Below are positions 44,326-55,689 of a stretch of 64,000 nt of DNA, one piece after another. The notes under the pieces were generated by a model. The model did no database searches. It saw only the letters and a program-made list of their open reading frames with translations, and was not told the origin of the DNA. Source of the DNA: Coremacera marginata (lineage: Eukaryota > Arthropoda > Insecta > Diptera > Sciomyzidae). Numbering within the stretch: position 1 is the stretch's first letter; each line of letters opens with the position of its first letter. Location of the stretch: assembly GCA_914767935.1 (NCBI GenBank), contig OU612045.1, forward strand, positions 64,939,690 to 65,003,689, given 5' to 3'. A program made the translations under genes and the position numbers.

Positions 44326-45096
44326 CATAGCAGAATTATAAGGTAGGGTCGACTCGGAGAGGAATGGAGTAGAAAGCAGAATAAAGCGAGATTGGTGTCA
44401 AAATCAGCTGTTCATCGCGAATTTCTTTATGCTCACGTTTCGCAGTTGTTTTTAAGTTAAAACATTTTAAGTTAAAACATTAGTGGTATTCGCTCTTTCG
44501 TGTATTAGATGTACTGATTGTAATTGTACCGATAAATACAAGGGAAAGAGTGAGTGACTTCTTCCACAGCAGTGTATATACTATTGGCTACATTTTCCAT
44601 TACAGATTCCATTACAGATGGATTTTAAACAGTTCTAATTAGAAAACGATATGATGTGACGAGCTAGCGCGAAAAATTATGGCGAACAAAGGACAAGAAA
44701 TGGTGCCAATAATGCTGCCAAGTAATGTCAAAATGATACAATTAACACATACAACTACATTACAATCATCTTTTGATGTTGTAAAGAAACACATAAAGTG
44801 TAACTTCAAAAGCTATGGTATTTGTTGTTGCATGTGTATTTAGTGTAATTTTTTGACAAAAGAGCGAATACCACTATTACATTTTATAGTTTTTATTACA
44901 CTTTTTTTATAATATTTTCACTCAAATTAAACACCCGCGACCGCACTCTTTGCAACTTGGAAACATAAAATATTTTCTTCATTTGCAATTTCTACGAAAC
45001 TCGTCGTTTTGACATATATGTTCCTTCTCATTATCCACTCTTCGTTGACGAGTGAGAGCACTCAGCGAAGCGACCCTAACTTATCATTGTATCATG
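44326..45096. mobile_element. P-like MITE family A, copy A4 (interrupted by M)
   Basis: Ends CATAGCAGAATTATAAGG and (reverse complement) CATGATACAATGATAAGT, flanked by the perfect 8-bp duplication TGTCACAC (44318-44325, 45097-45104). Length 771 bp, because MITE M (44481-44876) is nested inside. Confidence 0.8.
44481..44876. mobile_element. MITE M
   Basis: A 396-bp element with perfect 18-bp inverted ends TAGTGGTATTCGCTCTTT. The target duplication is ambiguous (TA or ATT) because the ends overlap the flanking bases. No coding potential. Confidence 0.65.
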
Positions 45097-45480
45097 TGTC
45101 ACACTTCGTCACGAAATCTTAAATGGATTAAGCCATAAATTATGCAGGAAAAAAATCTCCGTATCATTTGACGCATTTTATTGCACATTTGAATGTATTA
45201 AAAATTTCGAAATGAATGATAATATTCTTGTTAAACAATATTACGAGTGTAAGATCATTTTTTATTAATACGGTAGTAACATTGTAATTTTGAGGGTTTT
45301 ATTTAAAAATTTATGGTTTTTTTTTTAAATTTTTGAGAAATTTGCAAATATTTTGTTGGCAACGCTGAATGTGAGTTGAAATTTTCGTTGAGTGAAGACG
45401 TGTTTTAAAGAAAAGTAAATAAAAATGGAAGCTGAAAAAAAATCTGTTGAATTTATAGAACTGTATTCTATGTTGTAAAA

Positions 45481-45800
45481 ATGAAATTTGTGTTGTGTAT
45501 GGGCGTTACCGGTAATAGTAATCTTGTTACCGAAATTCGTTACCGTTTTTAGTAATTGGAATTCTGTGCACTCGGCAACCCTGTCAAACGTTGTAAGCTG
45601 GTTTAAGAAAAAAATAAAACTCTTTTCTTGCATCTGGCTGTTTTGCTTGTTACCACCTAAGGATATGGTAACAATATTCACTGCATGGTGTAAGAAAACC
45701 AGGTGAAAGCGTTTTTTTCACCTCTCTCACAAAAATTGTACCCGCATCTGTCAAAAACAGCAGAAATAAATGGCTGCGTTCAGCAGGTACAATCATGTTT
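45481..45800. repeat. Diverged repeat O, also at 53290-53600
   Basis: Contains TGGTGTAAGAAAACCAGGTG, clusters of GTTACCG and a GTTCAGCAGGTAC motif. The same motifs recur in the opposite orientation at about 53330-53560. No clean termini found. 45105-45480 and 45800-46012 hold nothing further I can name. Confidence 0.35.
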
Positions 45801-46019
45801 CAATCATTAGCTGCATTCAGCGGAAAATTTGCTACGTAGCTGTTGAACAACTTTCGGGCTGAATGGTATGTTGCATAAAGTGCTCGCACAACACGTTCCC
45901 TGAGCGGTCGCCATCTTAGGTAAAGAAAATATTTTATGCTACTTCAGTTAAGCGGCTTACGCTTACTTTATTTTGACAGATAAATATACCAAATACTAAA
46001 TTTATTAATTACTAAATTA

Positions 46020-47837
46020 TTAAATTGGCTTTAATCTTTCACACAGTACGCTTGAGAGAACCTTATATGCGATGGAAATAAGACTGATACCTCTATAACT
46101 TGCGCAGATTGTAGGGTCTCCTTTCTTAAGTATAGGGCACAGTACACTGAGGTTCCAATCGTCGGGCATGCTTTCTGCGAGCCATATTTTGCTGATGAGC
46201 TGATGCATGCGCCTTATCAATTCATCGCCGCCGGTTTTAAACAATTCAGCTGACAGGCCGTCAGCACCCGCTGCTTTATTGTTTTTGAGTCGTTGGATAG
46301 CAACTCGAACCTCTTCATGGCTAGGTGGTGATACTTCCACTCCGTCATCGTCGATTGGTGGCACTGCACTGTGCTCTCGATGGGCGGCATTGGTGGAATC
46401 GTCGCCATTAAGTAAATTGGAGAAGTGCTGTCTCCACAATCTAAGCACACACTGTGTATCCGTATTCAGATCTCCATTTTCGTCTCTACAAGTGGATGCT
46501 CCGGGCTTGAAACCTTGGGTTAGACGCTTAACCTGTTGATAGAATTTTCGTGCATCCTTCTTGCCCTGGTATACCTCTAGTTCCTCACGCTCACGCTTTT
46601 CCTGCTCTCTTTTCTTGCGTCTGAAAAGGCGCCTCTCTTCCTTCCTCTTTTCGCGGTAGTTTTCTCGCACGGCTCGCGTTGCAGCTGACTGCAGCGTTTT
46701 TCTATAAGCGGCGTTTTTTACTGCAGTCGCAATGCGACACTCCTGATCGTACCATTGGTTCCGAGGTTGCGGGCGCCGGAAACCAATGACTTCTTCAGCG
46801 GCAGCGCGCATGGAGTGGGATATATGCGCCCAAAGTCCGCCGGCGTCGTCGAGTCCAGAGGTTGGTTGGTTGAGCTTAACCGAGAGTTGAGCGGAGTAGG
46901 CTTCGGCAGTCCGTTGTAATTGCAGCTTAGCGACATCTAGCTTTCGTTGCATTCCTGTGCGTATGTTCTTGGCATTGCATAATCGCATGCGGATCTTGGC
47001 TGCAACAAGATAATGGTCGGAGTCAATGTTGACCCCCCGAAATGTACGCACATCTAGAACACTAGAGGCATGCCTTCCGTCGATTACAACATGATCAATT
47101 TGGTTTCGCGTTTTTTGATCCGGGGACAGCCAGGTGGCCTTGTGGATGTCGAGGTGCTTAAATCTGGTGCTACTAACTACCATGTTTCGTGCCGCGGCGA
47201 AGTCGATCAGTCTTAGACCGTTGTTTGTGGAGGTCTCGTGAAGACTGAACTGACCGACAGTGGGGCCAAAGATGCCTTCCCTTCCGACTTTCGCATTAAA
47301 ATCGCCGAGGACTATTTTCACGTCATGGACCGGAAGGTGGTCATATACGTCCTCAAGACTAGCGTAGAAAGCGTCTTTGACGGCTTCGTCCTTTTCCTCC
47401 GTCGGGGCGTGCGCGCAAATAAGGCTTATGTAGAAAAATTTTGCCTTGATGCGGATCGTGGCCAATCTTTCGTTCACAGGTGTGAACCGGGAAACAAGGT
47501 GGCGTAGTTTCCGGCTAACGACGAATCCACATCCGAATTCGCGCTTCTCCGCATGGCAGCTGTAGTAGATATCGCAGTGTGCTTGTTTAGAGCAGCCTTG
47601 CCCTTTCCATCGCATTTCCTGGATGGCGGTGATGTCAGATTGTATTGTTTTGAGGGCTTCCGCCAGTTGGATAATGGCACCTTCCCTATAAAGGGTCCGG
47701 ACATTCCAGGTGCATATCCGTAAATCATTGTCCGTTTTTCGTTTGCGGTGGTCGTCAACGTAATTGGGGTTCTTATCCGAGGCTGGTTTAGTTTTCATTG
47801 GGCAGTAGTAATGTGGCGGGACCCAAACCCTGCGCAC
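46020..47837 (-). CDS. RTE LINE ORF, 5' half: endonuclease and N-terminal RT (inverted)
   Basis: A 605-codon open frame on the minus strand. APE-type endonuclease motifs: LRICTWNVRTLYREGA, AIQEMRW, VLGDFNAKVG, DSDHYLVAAK. A Lys/Arg-rich linker follows, then the RT N-terminal region (NNKAAGADGLSAELFKTGGD, SYRGISLISIAYKVLSSVL). It ends at the inversion breakpoint at ERLKPI, so it cannot make a whole reverse transcriptase. The frame is undamaged, indicating a recent insertion. Clade assigned by the endonuclease and RT motifs. Confidence 0.9.
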   Translation of the reverse strand: MRRVWVPPHYYCPMKTKPASDKNPNYVDDHRKRKTDNDLRICTWNVRTLYREGAIIQLAEALKTIQSDITAIQEMRWKGQGCSKQAHCDIYYSCHAEKREFGCGFVVSRKLRHLVSRFTPVNERLATIRIKAKFFYISLICAHAPTEEKDEAVKDAFYASLEDVYDHLPVHDVKIVLGDFNAKVGREGIFGPTVGQFSLHETSTNNGLRLIDFAAARNMVVSSTRFKHLDIHKATWLSPDQKTRNQIDHVVIDGRHASSVLDVRTFRGVNIDSDHYLVAAKIRMRLCNAKNIRTGMQRKLDVAKLQLQRTAEAYSAQLSVKLNQPTSGLDDAGGLWAHISHSMRAAAEEVIGFRRPQPRNQWYDQECRIATAVKNAAYRKTLQSAATRAVRENYREKRKEERRLFRRKKREQEKREREELEVYQGKKDARKFYQQVKRLTQGFKPGASTCRDENGDLNTDTQCVLRLWRQHFSNLLNGDDSTNAAHREHSAVPPIDDDGVEVSPPSHEEVRVAIQRLKNNKAAGADGLSAELFKTGGDELIRRMHQLISKIWLAESMPDDWNLSVLCPILKKGDPTICASYRGISLISIAYKVLSSVLCERLKPI

Positions 47838-47962
47838 ATTCCATGTTTAAGGTCTATGGATCGACCCGCCGCTCAAATTAGCCGTCAAACTGACGGATGC
47901 CAGTTTGCCGTTGCCCAGGGAACACCACTTGGAGGTTTGAGTCGACTTGAGACGATTTCGAC

Positions 47963-49255
47963 ATGGATAATGCTGGCCTCGCCAGGTTGAGGCGGTCAGA
48001 CACGTTGCCATGTGAAGGTTCGTCCCCTGTTCCCCTGATTGGACCTTATCAGTGTGGCTTTCGACCTGGTAAGTCTACCATAGACCAGATTTTCACGCTA
48101 CGACAAATCCTGGAGAAAACCCACGAAAATCAAATTGACACACACCATCTCTTTGTCGACTTTAAAGCTGCGTTCGATAGCCCGAGAAGGGATTGCCTAT
48201 ACGCAACAATGTCTGAGTTCGGTATACCTGCAAAGTTGATTAGACTTTGCAGAATGACGTTGAGCAACACACGCAGCTCCGTCAAGGTAGGAAATGACCT
48301 CTCCGAAACCTTTAATACCGAAAGAGGTTTCAGGCAAGGCGATCCACTGTCTTGCGATCTCTTCAACATCATCATGGAGGGGATCGTACGAAAGGCCGGT
48401 GTGCATCGTAATGGCACCATTTTCTATAAAGGTGTCCAGCTCCTTGCTTACGCTGATGATATTGATATTGTTGGCAGAACCAAGAGAGATGTTACCGCTG
48501 CTTTCGCCGCTATCGAAAAGGAATCAGCCAAAGTGGGTTTGACGATAAATGAGGGTAAAACAAAGTATATGCTGTCTACAAACAAGGGAGCTCGGCGTTT
48601 AGACTCCCACGTTTCATCCGGCAGCTATAACTTTGAAGTAGTCAAGGAGTTTGTATACCTTGGCACCGCCATTAATACTAACAACGAAATCAGCCTGGAG
48701 ATAAAGCGAAGAACAATAATTGCTAATAGGTGCTACTACGGGCTCAGTAAGCAACTAAGTTCCAGAGCCCTCTCTCGATCGACAAAACTAACACTCTACA
48801 AGACGCTCGTTCTACCTGTGCTGCTTTATGGCGCTGAGGCATGGGTAGTTTCGCAAACTGACGCAGCCGCTCTGGGGGTGTTCGAGAGAAAAGTTCTTCG
48901 CAAAATCTTCGGTCCTGTTCGAGTCGGCAATGACTATCGCATCCGAATGAACCACGAGCTGTATGAGCTCTACGGAGACATTGACGTAGTTCGGCGTATA
49001 ACTGTGCAGCGACTACGCTGGCTGGGTCATGTCCATCGTATGGACGACGAAGCTCCAGCGAAAAAGGTGCTCGAAGCGAGGGTCGCTGGTCAACGACGAC
49101 GAGGGAGACCATGCCTCCGATGGATGGACCAGGCTGAGGAAGCCCTAACCGCACTTGGTGTATCCGATTGGAGAAGGCGCGCGCAAAGCAGAGGCGCCTG
49201 GCGAGAGCTGATGAGGTCGGTCGAAATCCGGACACGGGTTGTCACGGCCACCTAA
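47963..49255 (+). CDS. RTE LINE ORF, 3' half: RT catalytic part and C-terminus
   Basis: A plus-strand open frame. From about 48035 it encodes RT from GPYQCGFRPGKSTIDQ on, including FVDFKAAFDSP, GFRQGDPLSCDLF and the catalytic LLAYADDIDIVG. It continues to a long C-terminal region (LLYGAEAW, RLRWLGHVHRMDD) ending at the stop before the TAAG tail. The first 24 codons come from the inverted leader and are not native. Separated from its endonuclease by the inversion. Confidence 0.9.
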   Translation: MDNAGLARLRRSDTLPCEGSSPVPLIGPYQCGFRPGKSTIDQIFTLRQILEKTHENQIDTHHLFVDFKAAFDSPRRDCLYATMSEFGIPAKLIRLCRMTLSNTRSSVKVGNDLSETFNTERGFRQGDPLSCDLFNIIMEGIVRKAGVHRNGTIFYKGVQLLAYADDIDIVGRTKRDVTAAFAAIEKESAKVGLTINEGKTKYMLSTNKGARRLDSHVSSGSYNFEVVKEFVYLGTAINTNNEISLEIKRRTIIANRCYYGLSKQLSSRALSRSTKLTLYKTLVLPVLLYGAEAWVVSQTDAAALGVFERKVLRKIFGPVRVGNDYRIRMNHELYELYGDIDVVRRITVQRLRWLGHVHRMDDEAPAKKVLEARVAGQRRRGRPCLRWMDQAEEALTALGVSDWRRRAQSRGAWRELMRSVEIRTRVVTAT

Positions 49256-49438
49256 GTAAGTAAGTAAGTAAATTATTAAATTGCTTAGTAGTGCTTTTAA
49301 TTAAAACTGTTTGAAACGTTTGCACACAGAACATAAAAAAAAATAAATTTGAGACAAAAAGCATTTATTGTCGAACAGCTGTTTGCCTTTTGACGTTTCG
49401 AAAAAAAAAAAAAGTTCAGCAGAAAGTATCGCTTTATG

Positions 49439-49843
49439 CATGGCAGAATTATAAGGTAGGGCCGGTTGGCTCAGTGTCCTCACGCGTCAACGAATAGTGG
49501 ATAATGAAAAGGTTGGTAAGTTGTCAAAACGACGAATTTACAAGGAATTGCAAATTAAGAAAAATTTTTATGTTTCCAAGTTGCAAGTAGTGCGGTCGCG
49601 TGTGTTAAATTTGTGATAAATTGAGTGAAAATATTATTAAAACAGTGTAATAACAACTTTAAAATGTGAAAGAAGTCTTAAATTGGCAAAAAAAAAACTG
49701 TTAAAATTTTAACCTAAAATCGGCTGCGAAACATGAACATAAAGAAACGTGAGATGAACAGCTGATTTTGACATTTAGCCCGCTTTATTCTGCTTTCTAC
49801 TTCATTCCTCTCCGAGTCGGCCCTACCTTATAATTCTGCCATG
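49439..49843. mobile_element. P-like MITE family A, copy A5
   Basis: A 405-bp element with CATGGCAGAATTATAAGG at both ends (inverted) and an 8-bp duplication GCTTTATG/ACTTTATG with one mismatch (49431-49438, 49844-49851). Uninterrupted. Confidence 0.75.
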
Positions 49844-51085
49844 ACTTTATGCTACTTCGCTACCTGAGCGCTCTTTCGGATAGAATGCAGCCATTATAAG
49901 GTTATCCAGATATTTGGCGTACCCTTATTTTATGTAAACAAAAGACACAGATATTATCGTAGACGTAGAGTTTTTTGTTTGCTATATTTTTTGATAAATT
50001 TATTTCAATCTTAGGTTTAATAAATGGAAATAAATATTTCGGAAAAATATGAATTTTTTATTTTTCCCAAGTAAAGAGCTTATATATCTTAAATTAATTT
50101 GAAAATTTAAAATTTTAACAAACAAAATATATTTTTAATGTGTAATAAGTATAAAATTAGTTCAATAAATAATACGAATTTACTATGATATTTAAAGAAT
50201 CAATAGATTTTTTATAGCACAATGACCATGCGCATTCTCTGTATATGTAAACCTGCGTAGTAGTAATACACATTTTTGTAGCTACATTCTGGCTCTACAG
50301 CACATCTGTATTGTTTATTGTATTTATCTCGCTGAAGATAAACAAAAACAATAACAAACGATAAACATTAAAACAGCTGATATGCATAGATAACATTAAT
50401 GTAAATTTTACATACGTATTAATGACAAAAACAGTACAAGCCGCTACTGAGAAATATTCGTAAAACAATTCATTCCAAGAAACAACACGATGTTGCGTTC
50501 GTGATTTCGGCACGAACAAAAGCAACAACCATCAACTGCTGCAACAGCAGCAACTGAAGCATCAATGCATGATTTTTCTTATTATATAGATATAAGATAT
50601 AACTGATTTATGAAATATATTTTATTTTTGTAAGATGAATATTAAAGGCAGTAAATATATTCCAAAGTGTCCTCCAAAAAAGGTTAGGATGTGCTTGGAA
50701 AAATTTGTGGAAAAGACCCCAAAAATGACAAACGTGCTGTAAGACGTAATTCTACATCAAAAATATTTTTACGTTCTTGAAAAAATGACAATGGTTATAT
50801 CACGAAACACTTAGAAGGCATATTAACACAACCATTAACTATAAAATATAGTTTTATATATAATATAAAAAAAAGTTCTGTGTTGACTGAACAAATCTAG
50901 CTATCTTTTGTCAAAAGAGGAAAAAAGTAAAAATTTTTGATTTCACAAACACAAATGTAAAAATCACTACTTTTATACTTTTGGTCAAAGAAACTATTTT
51001 CAACTATTTTGAAAACATTATTCCAATAACTTTTACACATAAACTGACTACAATTTTTACTCAAATATAACAAAAATACATTATC

Positions 51086-51338
51086 GCACACTAAATACAA
51101 AACAGTCACAACTCAAAATTTACAAATTTTTACTTTTTAATGTAAAACTATTCGTAGTGATCATAAACATTGGCTGTAACACAACAAATACATTTTGTAC
51201 ACATCTTTTTTCTCTATAGATTAAAAAAAAATTTTTGTCTCATTGCCTTGTATGGAGTTTCTTCAAAAATTAAATTGTTTTTGGCTTCACCTTGAAATTT
51301 AAAAATTTTGAGTTGTGACTGTTTTGTATTCAGTGTGC
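51086..51338. mobile_element. MITE Z (foldback)
   Basis: About 35-bp inverted arms: GCACACTAAATACAAAACAG at 51086 and the complement of GCACACTGAATACAAAACAG ending at 51338, both continuing through TCACAACTCAAAA. Total 253 bp. No clear target duplication. Confidence 0.6.
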
Positions 51339-51460
51339 AATATGTAATAAAAATATTCATACAAACTCTGTATGAAATGCGTACAACATTCAGAAGTTTT
51401 ATTTTTCCAATATTATTTTACGTCTTAAATGTGACCATAACATTTGTCAAGCTCATAATA

Positions 51461-52752
51461 CGTAGGGTGCCTTTTATATTTCGGGATTTGGCAACCCTGG
51501 TGTTGCAATCTGTCAACTGAAAGCTCTATCGCAAAGTTTGACATTTGTTGGCTTATACGTACTCAGAACGTTTTGACATACGAGCGCTATTTGTGTTGTT
51601 TATAGTAACTTAAAAGATTCATCTCGGTCTAAAAATGGAATTAAATCGTGAACATTTTCGTGCGATTATTTTTTACAACTTTCGACGTGAATTAACACAG
51701 CAACAGTGCATGGATGAACTTAATTCAATTTTTGGCGATGAAGCTCCATCAAGGACCAGTGTTTATCGATGGTATGGTGAATTCAATCGTGGTCGTAGTT
51801 CACTCCAAGACGAATTTCGTGAAGGTCGTCCGAAATCAGCTCTTGTTCCGAAAACCATTGATGCTGTGCGCGAACTGATATTGCAAGATCGTCATGTTAC
51901 CTATCGTGAGATTGAGGCAACCTTAGGCATAAGTGGGACCAGCATACATTCAATATTGCATAAACATTTGACTGTCAAAAAAATTTGTTCGCGTTGGATC
52001 CCACACAATTTGTCAATCGCTCAAAAAAAGACTCGTGTCGATTGGTCGAAGGAAATGCTCAAAAAATACGATCGCGGTGCTTCGAAACACGTCTATGACA
52101 TCGTGACAGGTAATGAATCGTGGATTTACGCGTATGAGCCCGAAAGTAAACAGCAGTCGACTGTATGGGTGTTTCAAGATGAGCCAAATCCAACAAAAGT
52201 TGTTCGCGCACGAAGCACTTCCAAGCAAATGGTCGCCTGTTTTTTCGGAAAATATGGACATGTCGCAACCGTACCACTAGAACAATGTAGAACAGTCAAC
52301 TCTGAGTGGTACACAACCATTTGTTTGCCAGTTGTCTTCCAAGAAATCAGGAAAACCAACCGCCGAAGACGGATCACTCTTCACCATGACAATGCGAGCT
52401 CTCACACATCGGCTCAAACAACTGCATTTTTGAGCACCCAAAACATCGATTTGATGGGTCATCCGCCGTATAGTCCTGACTTGGCACCGAATGACTTCTT
52501 TTTATTCCCAAACGTGAAGAATAAACTGCGTGGACAACGATTTTCGACGCCCGAAGAAGCGGTTGCGGCATTCAGAATGCATGTTTTGGAGATACCTCAA
52601 TCAGAGTGGCAAAAGTGCTTCGACAATTGGTTCAAAGGCATGCAAAAGTGTATAGATCTTAATGGAGAATATTTTGAAAAACAATAAAGTGATTTTCGAT
52701 GATTAATATTTGTTTTTGTTCTCTAATCCCGAAATATAAAAGGCACCCCTCG
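51461..52752 (+). mobile_element. Complete mariner element
   Basis: A 1,292-bp element with 28-bp inverted ends differing at two positions. The left starts CGTAGGGTGCCTTTTATATT; the right complement starts CGAGGGGTGCCTTTTATATT. TA is duplicated (51459-51460, 52753-52754). One open transposase gene. It is inserted in family D, whose other copy lacks it. Confidence 0.95.
51635..52687 (+). CDS. mariner transposase, full length, first catalytic Asp replaced
   Basis: A 350-residue frame, the usual mariner length. It has an N-terminal helix-turn-helix DNA-binding half (EGRPKSALVPKTIDAVREL region), the WIPHNL linker motif (WVPHxL in the family), and a DDD catalytic half. The second and third Asp, D252 (LHHDNASSH) and D287 (YSPDLAPND), are 34 apart as in mariners. 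The first catalytic Asp, expected in TGDESW, is Asn160 (TGNESW; codon AAT at 52112-52114, one G-to-A change from GAT). The transposase probably binds ends but cannot cut. No frameshift or stop. Confidence 0.95.
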   Translation: MELNREHFRAIIFYNFRRELTQQQCMDELNSIFGDEAPSRTSVYRWYGEFNRGRSSLQDEFREGRPKSALVPKTIDAVRELILQDRHVTYREIEATLGISGTSIHSILHKHLTVKKICSRWIPHNLSIAQKKTRVDWSKEMLKKYDRGASKHVYDIVTGNESWIYAYEPESKQQSTVWVFQDEPNPTKVVRARSTSKQMVACFFGKYGHVATVPLEQCRTVNSEWYTTICLPVVFQEIRKTNRRRRITLHHDNASSHTSAQTTAFLSTQNIDLMGHPPYSPDLAPNDFFLFPNVKNKLRGQRFSTPEEAVAAFRMHVLEIPQSEWQKCFDNWFKGMQKCIDLNGEYFEKQ

Positions 52753-54380
52753 TATTTTGGTTCAACACAAGCAAGTATTTCAAAAAGTAGTAGTCAAATG
52801 TATCTTTATTTGTTTGTACTATGAAAAAGTATGATATTCCGGCAACTGCGTGATTTTTATGTCCTTACAAAATTGCTCTTTTGCTCTCCTCTTCAAATAA
52901 GAGTGAGTAGACGTCAAATATCTGGACAACCTTATAATAATTGAATCATGCGGCAATGTTGTTGTCGTCGTTAATGTGTTTAAGCTATTATTCTTGTGAG
53001 TTGACGTCAAATATCTGAACAACCTAATAATAACTGAATAATGGGTACAACATGTTGTGTCTCTGATCAGGTATCAGTTTACGATCCTTTTTTATTTCTG
53101 TGTACACAATTGTTTTAAAAGTGATCAAATAGGGGAAAATTTGTGTTTTCTTGTTATATTTTGCGTTATTTATTTCATTTGTTATAAAAGCACACTAATT
53201 TAAAAAAAATCCAAATTTTTTACTGGAAATACTCAATACGTTGAGCAAATGTATCAAAAATATAAAGTGCGGCGAAAGACAGACATTTTCCCATGTTGTG
53301 ATTAGACACTGATATTTTTTTCGTTCAGCAGACACACATTAACCGGTTGCACAAAAGTTGTACCTGCTGAACGAAGCCAATAAAATTTGGCACTAATCAA
53401 CAGTTGCTCTCTCCCAGTCAGAATTTTTTTCGCTTCCACCTGGTTTTCTTACACCATGATTCACTGGTAATGCTTGGTTGCAGAATATCAAAAGAGTGTA
53501 AAAGTTACCAAAAGGTGAATTTCTTCGGTAATAAGATTAAAGTTACCGCGACAGAATCGATATTTTATGAGCATAACTTGCAGCCGACTGTCTGCGGTTC
53601 AATGCCACGCTGAGAAAGGGATACAATTGATTTGATACAATTAACGACATCTGCCGGTAGTAGACAATTGTGAGATGTGACTCCATGACATAGGAAGCCG
53701 AAAAAACGTGTGTCGGTGCTTTGAGCGTTCCTTTTCTTGGCGTGGGGTAACTAGTTACCCAAGGTGGCCGCAACCGTTGCTCGGCACAAGTTTTTTTTCC
53801 AAATCGACTTGTTTGTGGTGTCAAGACAAAGTAAAGGTAATTTTTTGATATTCTAGTAAAAAAAAATTTTTAATTCTATTCGTTATGGAATCTTGGCTGT
53901 TCACGTGAAATAATTCAGTTTAATTTTTATATAATATTACTTAGTGATAAATCTTCTGTACATTCATTGTAGGATACTCGTGGGGTTTAGGTTATAAAAA
54001 TGCAATGTATAAACTTAGTTTCATATACAAATATGATTCGTTTTTATGTCTCAAATGCCCATAAATAAAAAAATTTACAAAATACTTTCAAACGATTTTT
54101 TTTTATGTGATGAAGTGGAATAGATTTTTTTCGTTTGATCACTGTGTGTTGACTTTTTTTTCATCTATTCCCGTGTAAGAATGTATACGTGTCCACGGGA
54201 ATAGTATAATACTTTTTCTTTGGAACGAACGATTACAATAATATTCCTGTACACGTGGGGCGCTCGCGTATTTATTGAAACGCATTCTATCTCTATTATT
54301 TCGAACATATTATTTTATGTATAAATACAAGTATTTATAAACTTGTATTTTTTACTAGGCGCGTACTGGGCGACCGAAAG

Positions 54381-54479
54381 ATGGACAAAAAAAGGCGTGT
54401 TGGATGTTCGGCCTGTATAAGACTGGCTTGCGAGGAGCATTGGTTCCCTTTGTGCATGACGTGTGCTGGCAAATAAAAT
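54381..54479 (+). other. Short Cys-rich frame, possible transposase zinc-binding remnant
   Basis: A short frame, RVGCSACIRLACEEHWFPLC followed by MTC, with a C-x2-C ... C-x2-H ... C-x2-C pattern and a stop soon after. It resembles the C-terminal Cys-rich domain of piggyBac-type transposases but is too short to assign. The surroundings (52948-54380 and 54480-55689) hold no recognisable gene. Confidence 0.25.
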
Positions 54480-55689
54480 TGGATTCAAAAATAGGATTTT
54501 TTTTTTGTTAAAATATCAATAAAATAATATTTTTTTTTCTACTTTTCTGTACGTAAATATGTATTTAGAAGATAATAAAACACAAAAAAAAAGCATACTG
54601 TATGATTAGTAATTTTTTAATTTTTCCCTCCAGTAATTTTGCAAAATAAATACTCTTTTTGATCTGCGGATACTGTTATCGTTTTATGGTAGTGGTATAT
54701 GTTGTGCGTACAATTCTAAAATTTTAGCTCTTAATATTGAAAAATGGCGGAGTAATGAATTTTTTTAAACCATTGATGAAAAAAAAACCATTTTCGTTGC
54801 ATTTCCACATATATGGCCAGTTTTTAGAACGCCATCTATAAATTTACTGATTAAAACTATTAGAAATGTTTAAGAACTCTTTAACAAACATGTAACAATT
54901 GGTTAAAAGTCTTAAAACACCCATATTCAGCGTGGGATAATGAGTTACCCCGTGTGGCCGCTATGGGGCTTGGTTGAGGTGTGGCCGCTAAGGATTGATA
55001 TTCTAGTTCGTTGCAATCGATTTGCATATCTGATCAATGTTTTAATCCCAAAATAAGCAGAAATACCATAATTTTTTAAAATAAGTGCCACTGCAACATA
55101 AAATTCTAGAAAATTTACTTCGCTCGAGAAGCTATTTTTTCCCGTTGCAAAAAAATCAGGGACAAAAGTGCCGAGTATTTGAAACAATTACATGTTTTAA
55201 AAGCTACGAGCTGTAACGAAAAACTCCGAAGTTTATGCAAAAAAAACCTATACGTTAGTACATCCGTACCAAAGAACTCAGGCACAAAAGTCTCAAGTAT
55301 CAGGCACAATTTTATAGGTCACATAATATACAGGTGATATTTTACTCACATTTCCCTGAATATTTACCGAAATAGCATCGTAATTGGCCTGAGCCTTAAC
55401 TATAATGTAGCCGAAAAATACTCAATATTTTAACTGAAATTGGACCGATATTTCCCGGAAAATTTACCGAAAAGGGTCCAAAAAACGATCTGCCAAAGTG
55501 TTACAGAACAAGCACTTCTTTCGGTGCATGTGTCGGACATTTACCGACACGGACACCGGACACATATCCGCTACTTTATGGACACAAAATATGAAATTGT
55601 TTCTCGGGTCGGGTACTTGCTACACGATAGACGCAAACAAAATCTGTTGTTGTTTTTACGGGTGAAAGAAGAAACTAAAATTGGAGAGA

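Larger units (their letters stand above)
46013..49283 (+). mobile_element. RTE-clade LINE with full 5' inversion (twin-priming structure)
   Basis: One insertion bounded by the perfect 15-bp duplication TAAATTATTAAATTG (46013-46027, 49269-49283). The first part (46028 to about 48034) is the element 5' half in reverse orientation, from the middle of the RT gene back to the 5' leader. The second part (about 48035-49255) is the 3' half in forward orientation, ending in a TAAG repeat tail (about 49254-49268). About 13 bases between the two internal breakpoints are missing compared with copy 1. This is the arrangement expected of twin priming. Confidence 0.9.
49888..52947. mobile_element. Family D element, copy 3, carrying mariner and MITE Z
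   Basis: The left part starts at ATTATAAGGTTATCCAGATA and the right end is the complement of CATGATTCAATTATTATAAG at about 52947. Segments flanking the mariner match D copy 1 in reverse. In D1 the corresponding site near 8452 (TTATATTATGAGC) is uninterrupted. 49950-51085 has no recognisable gene. Confidence 0.55.

Noticed and set aside
45325..45681. Minus-strand frame of 118 codons as a possible upstream bsf exon
   Set aside because: No PPR-like pattern, no good splice sites at a consistent phase, and it overlaps repeat O.
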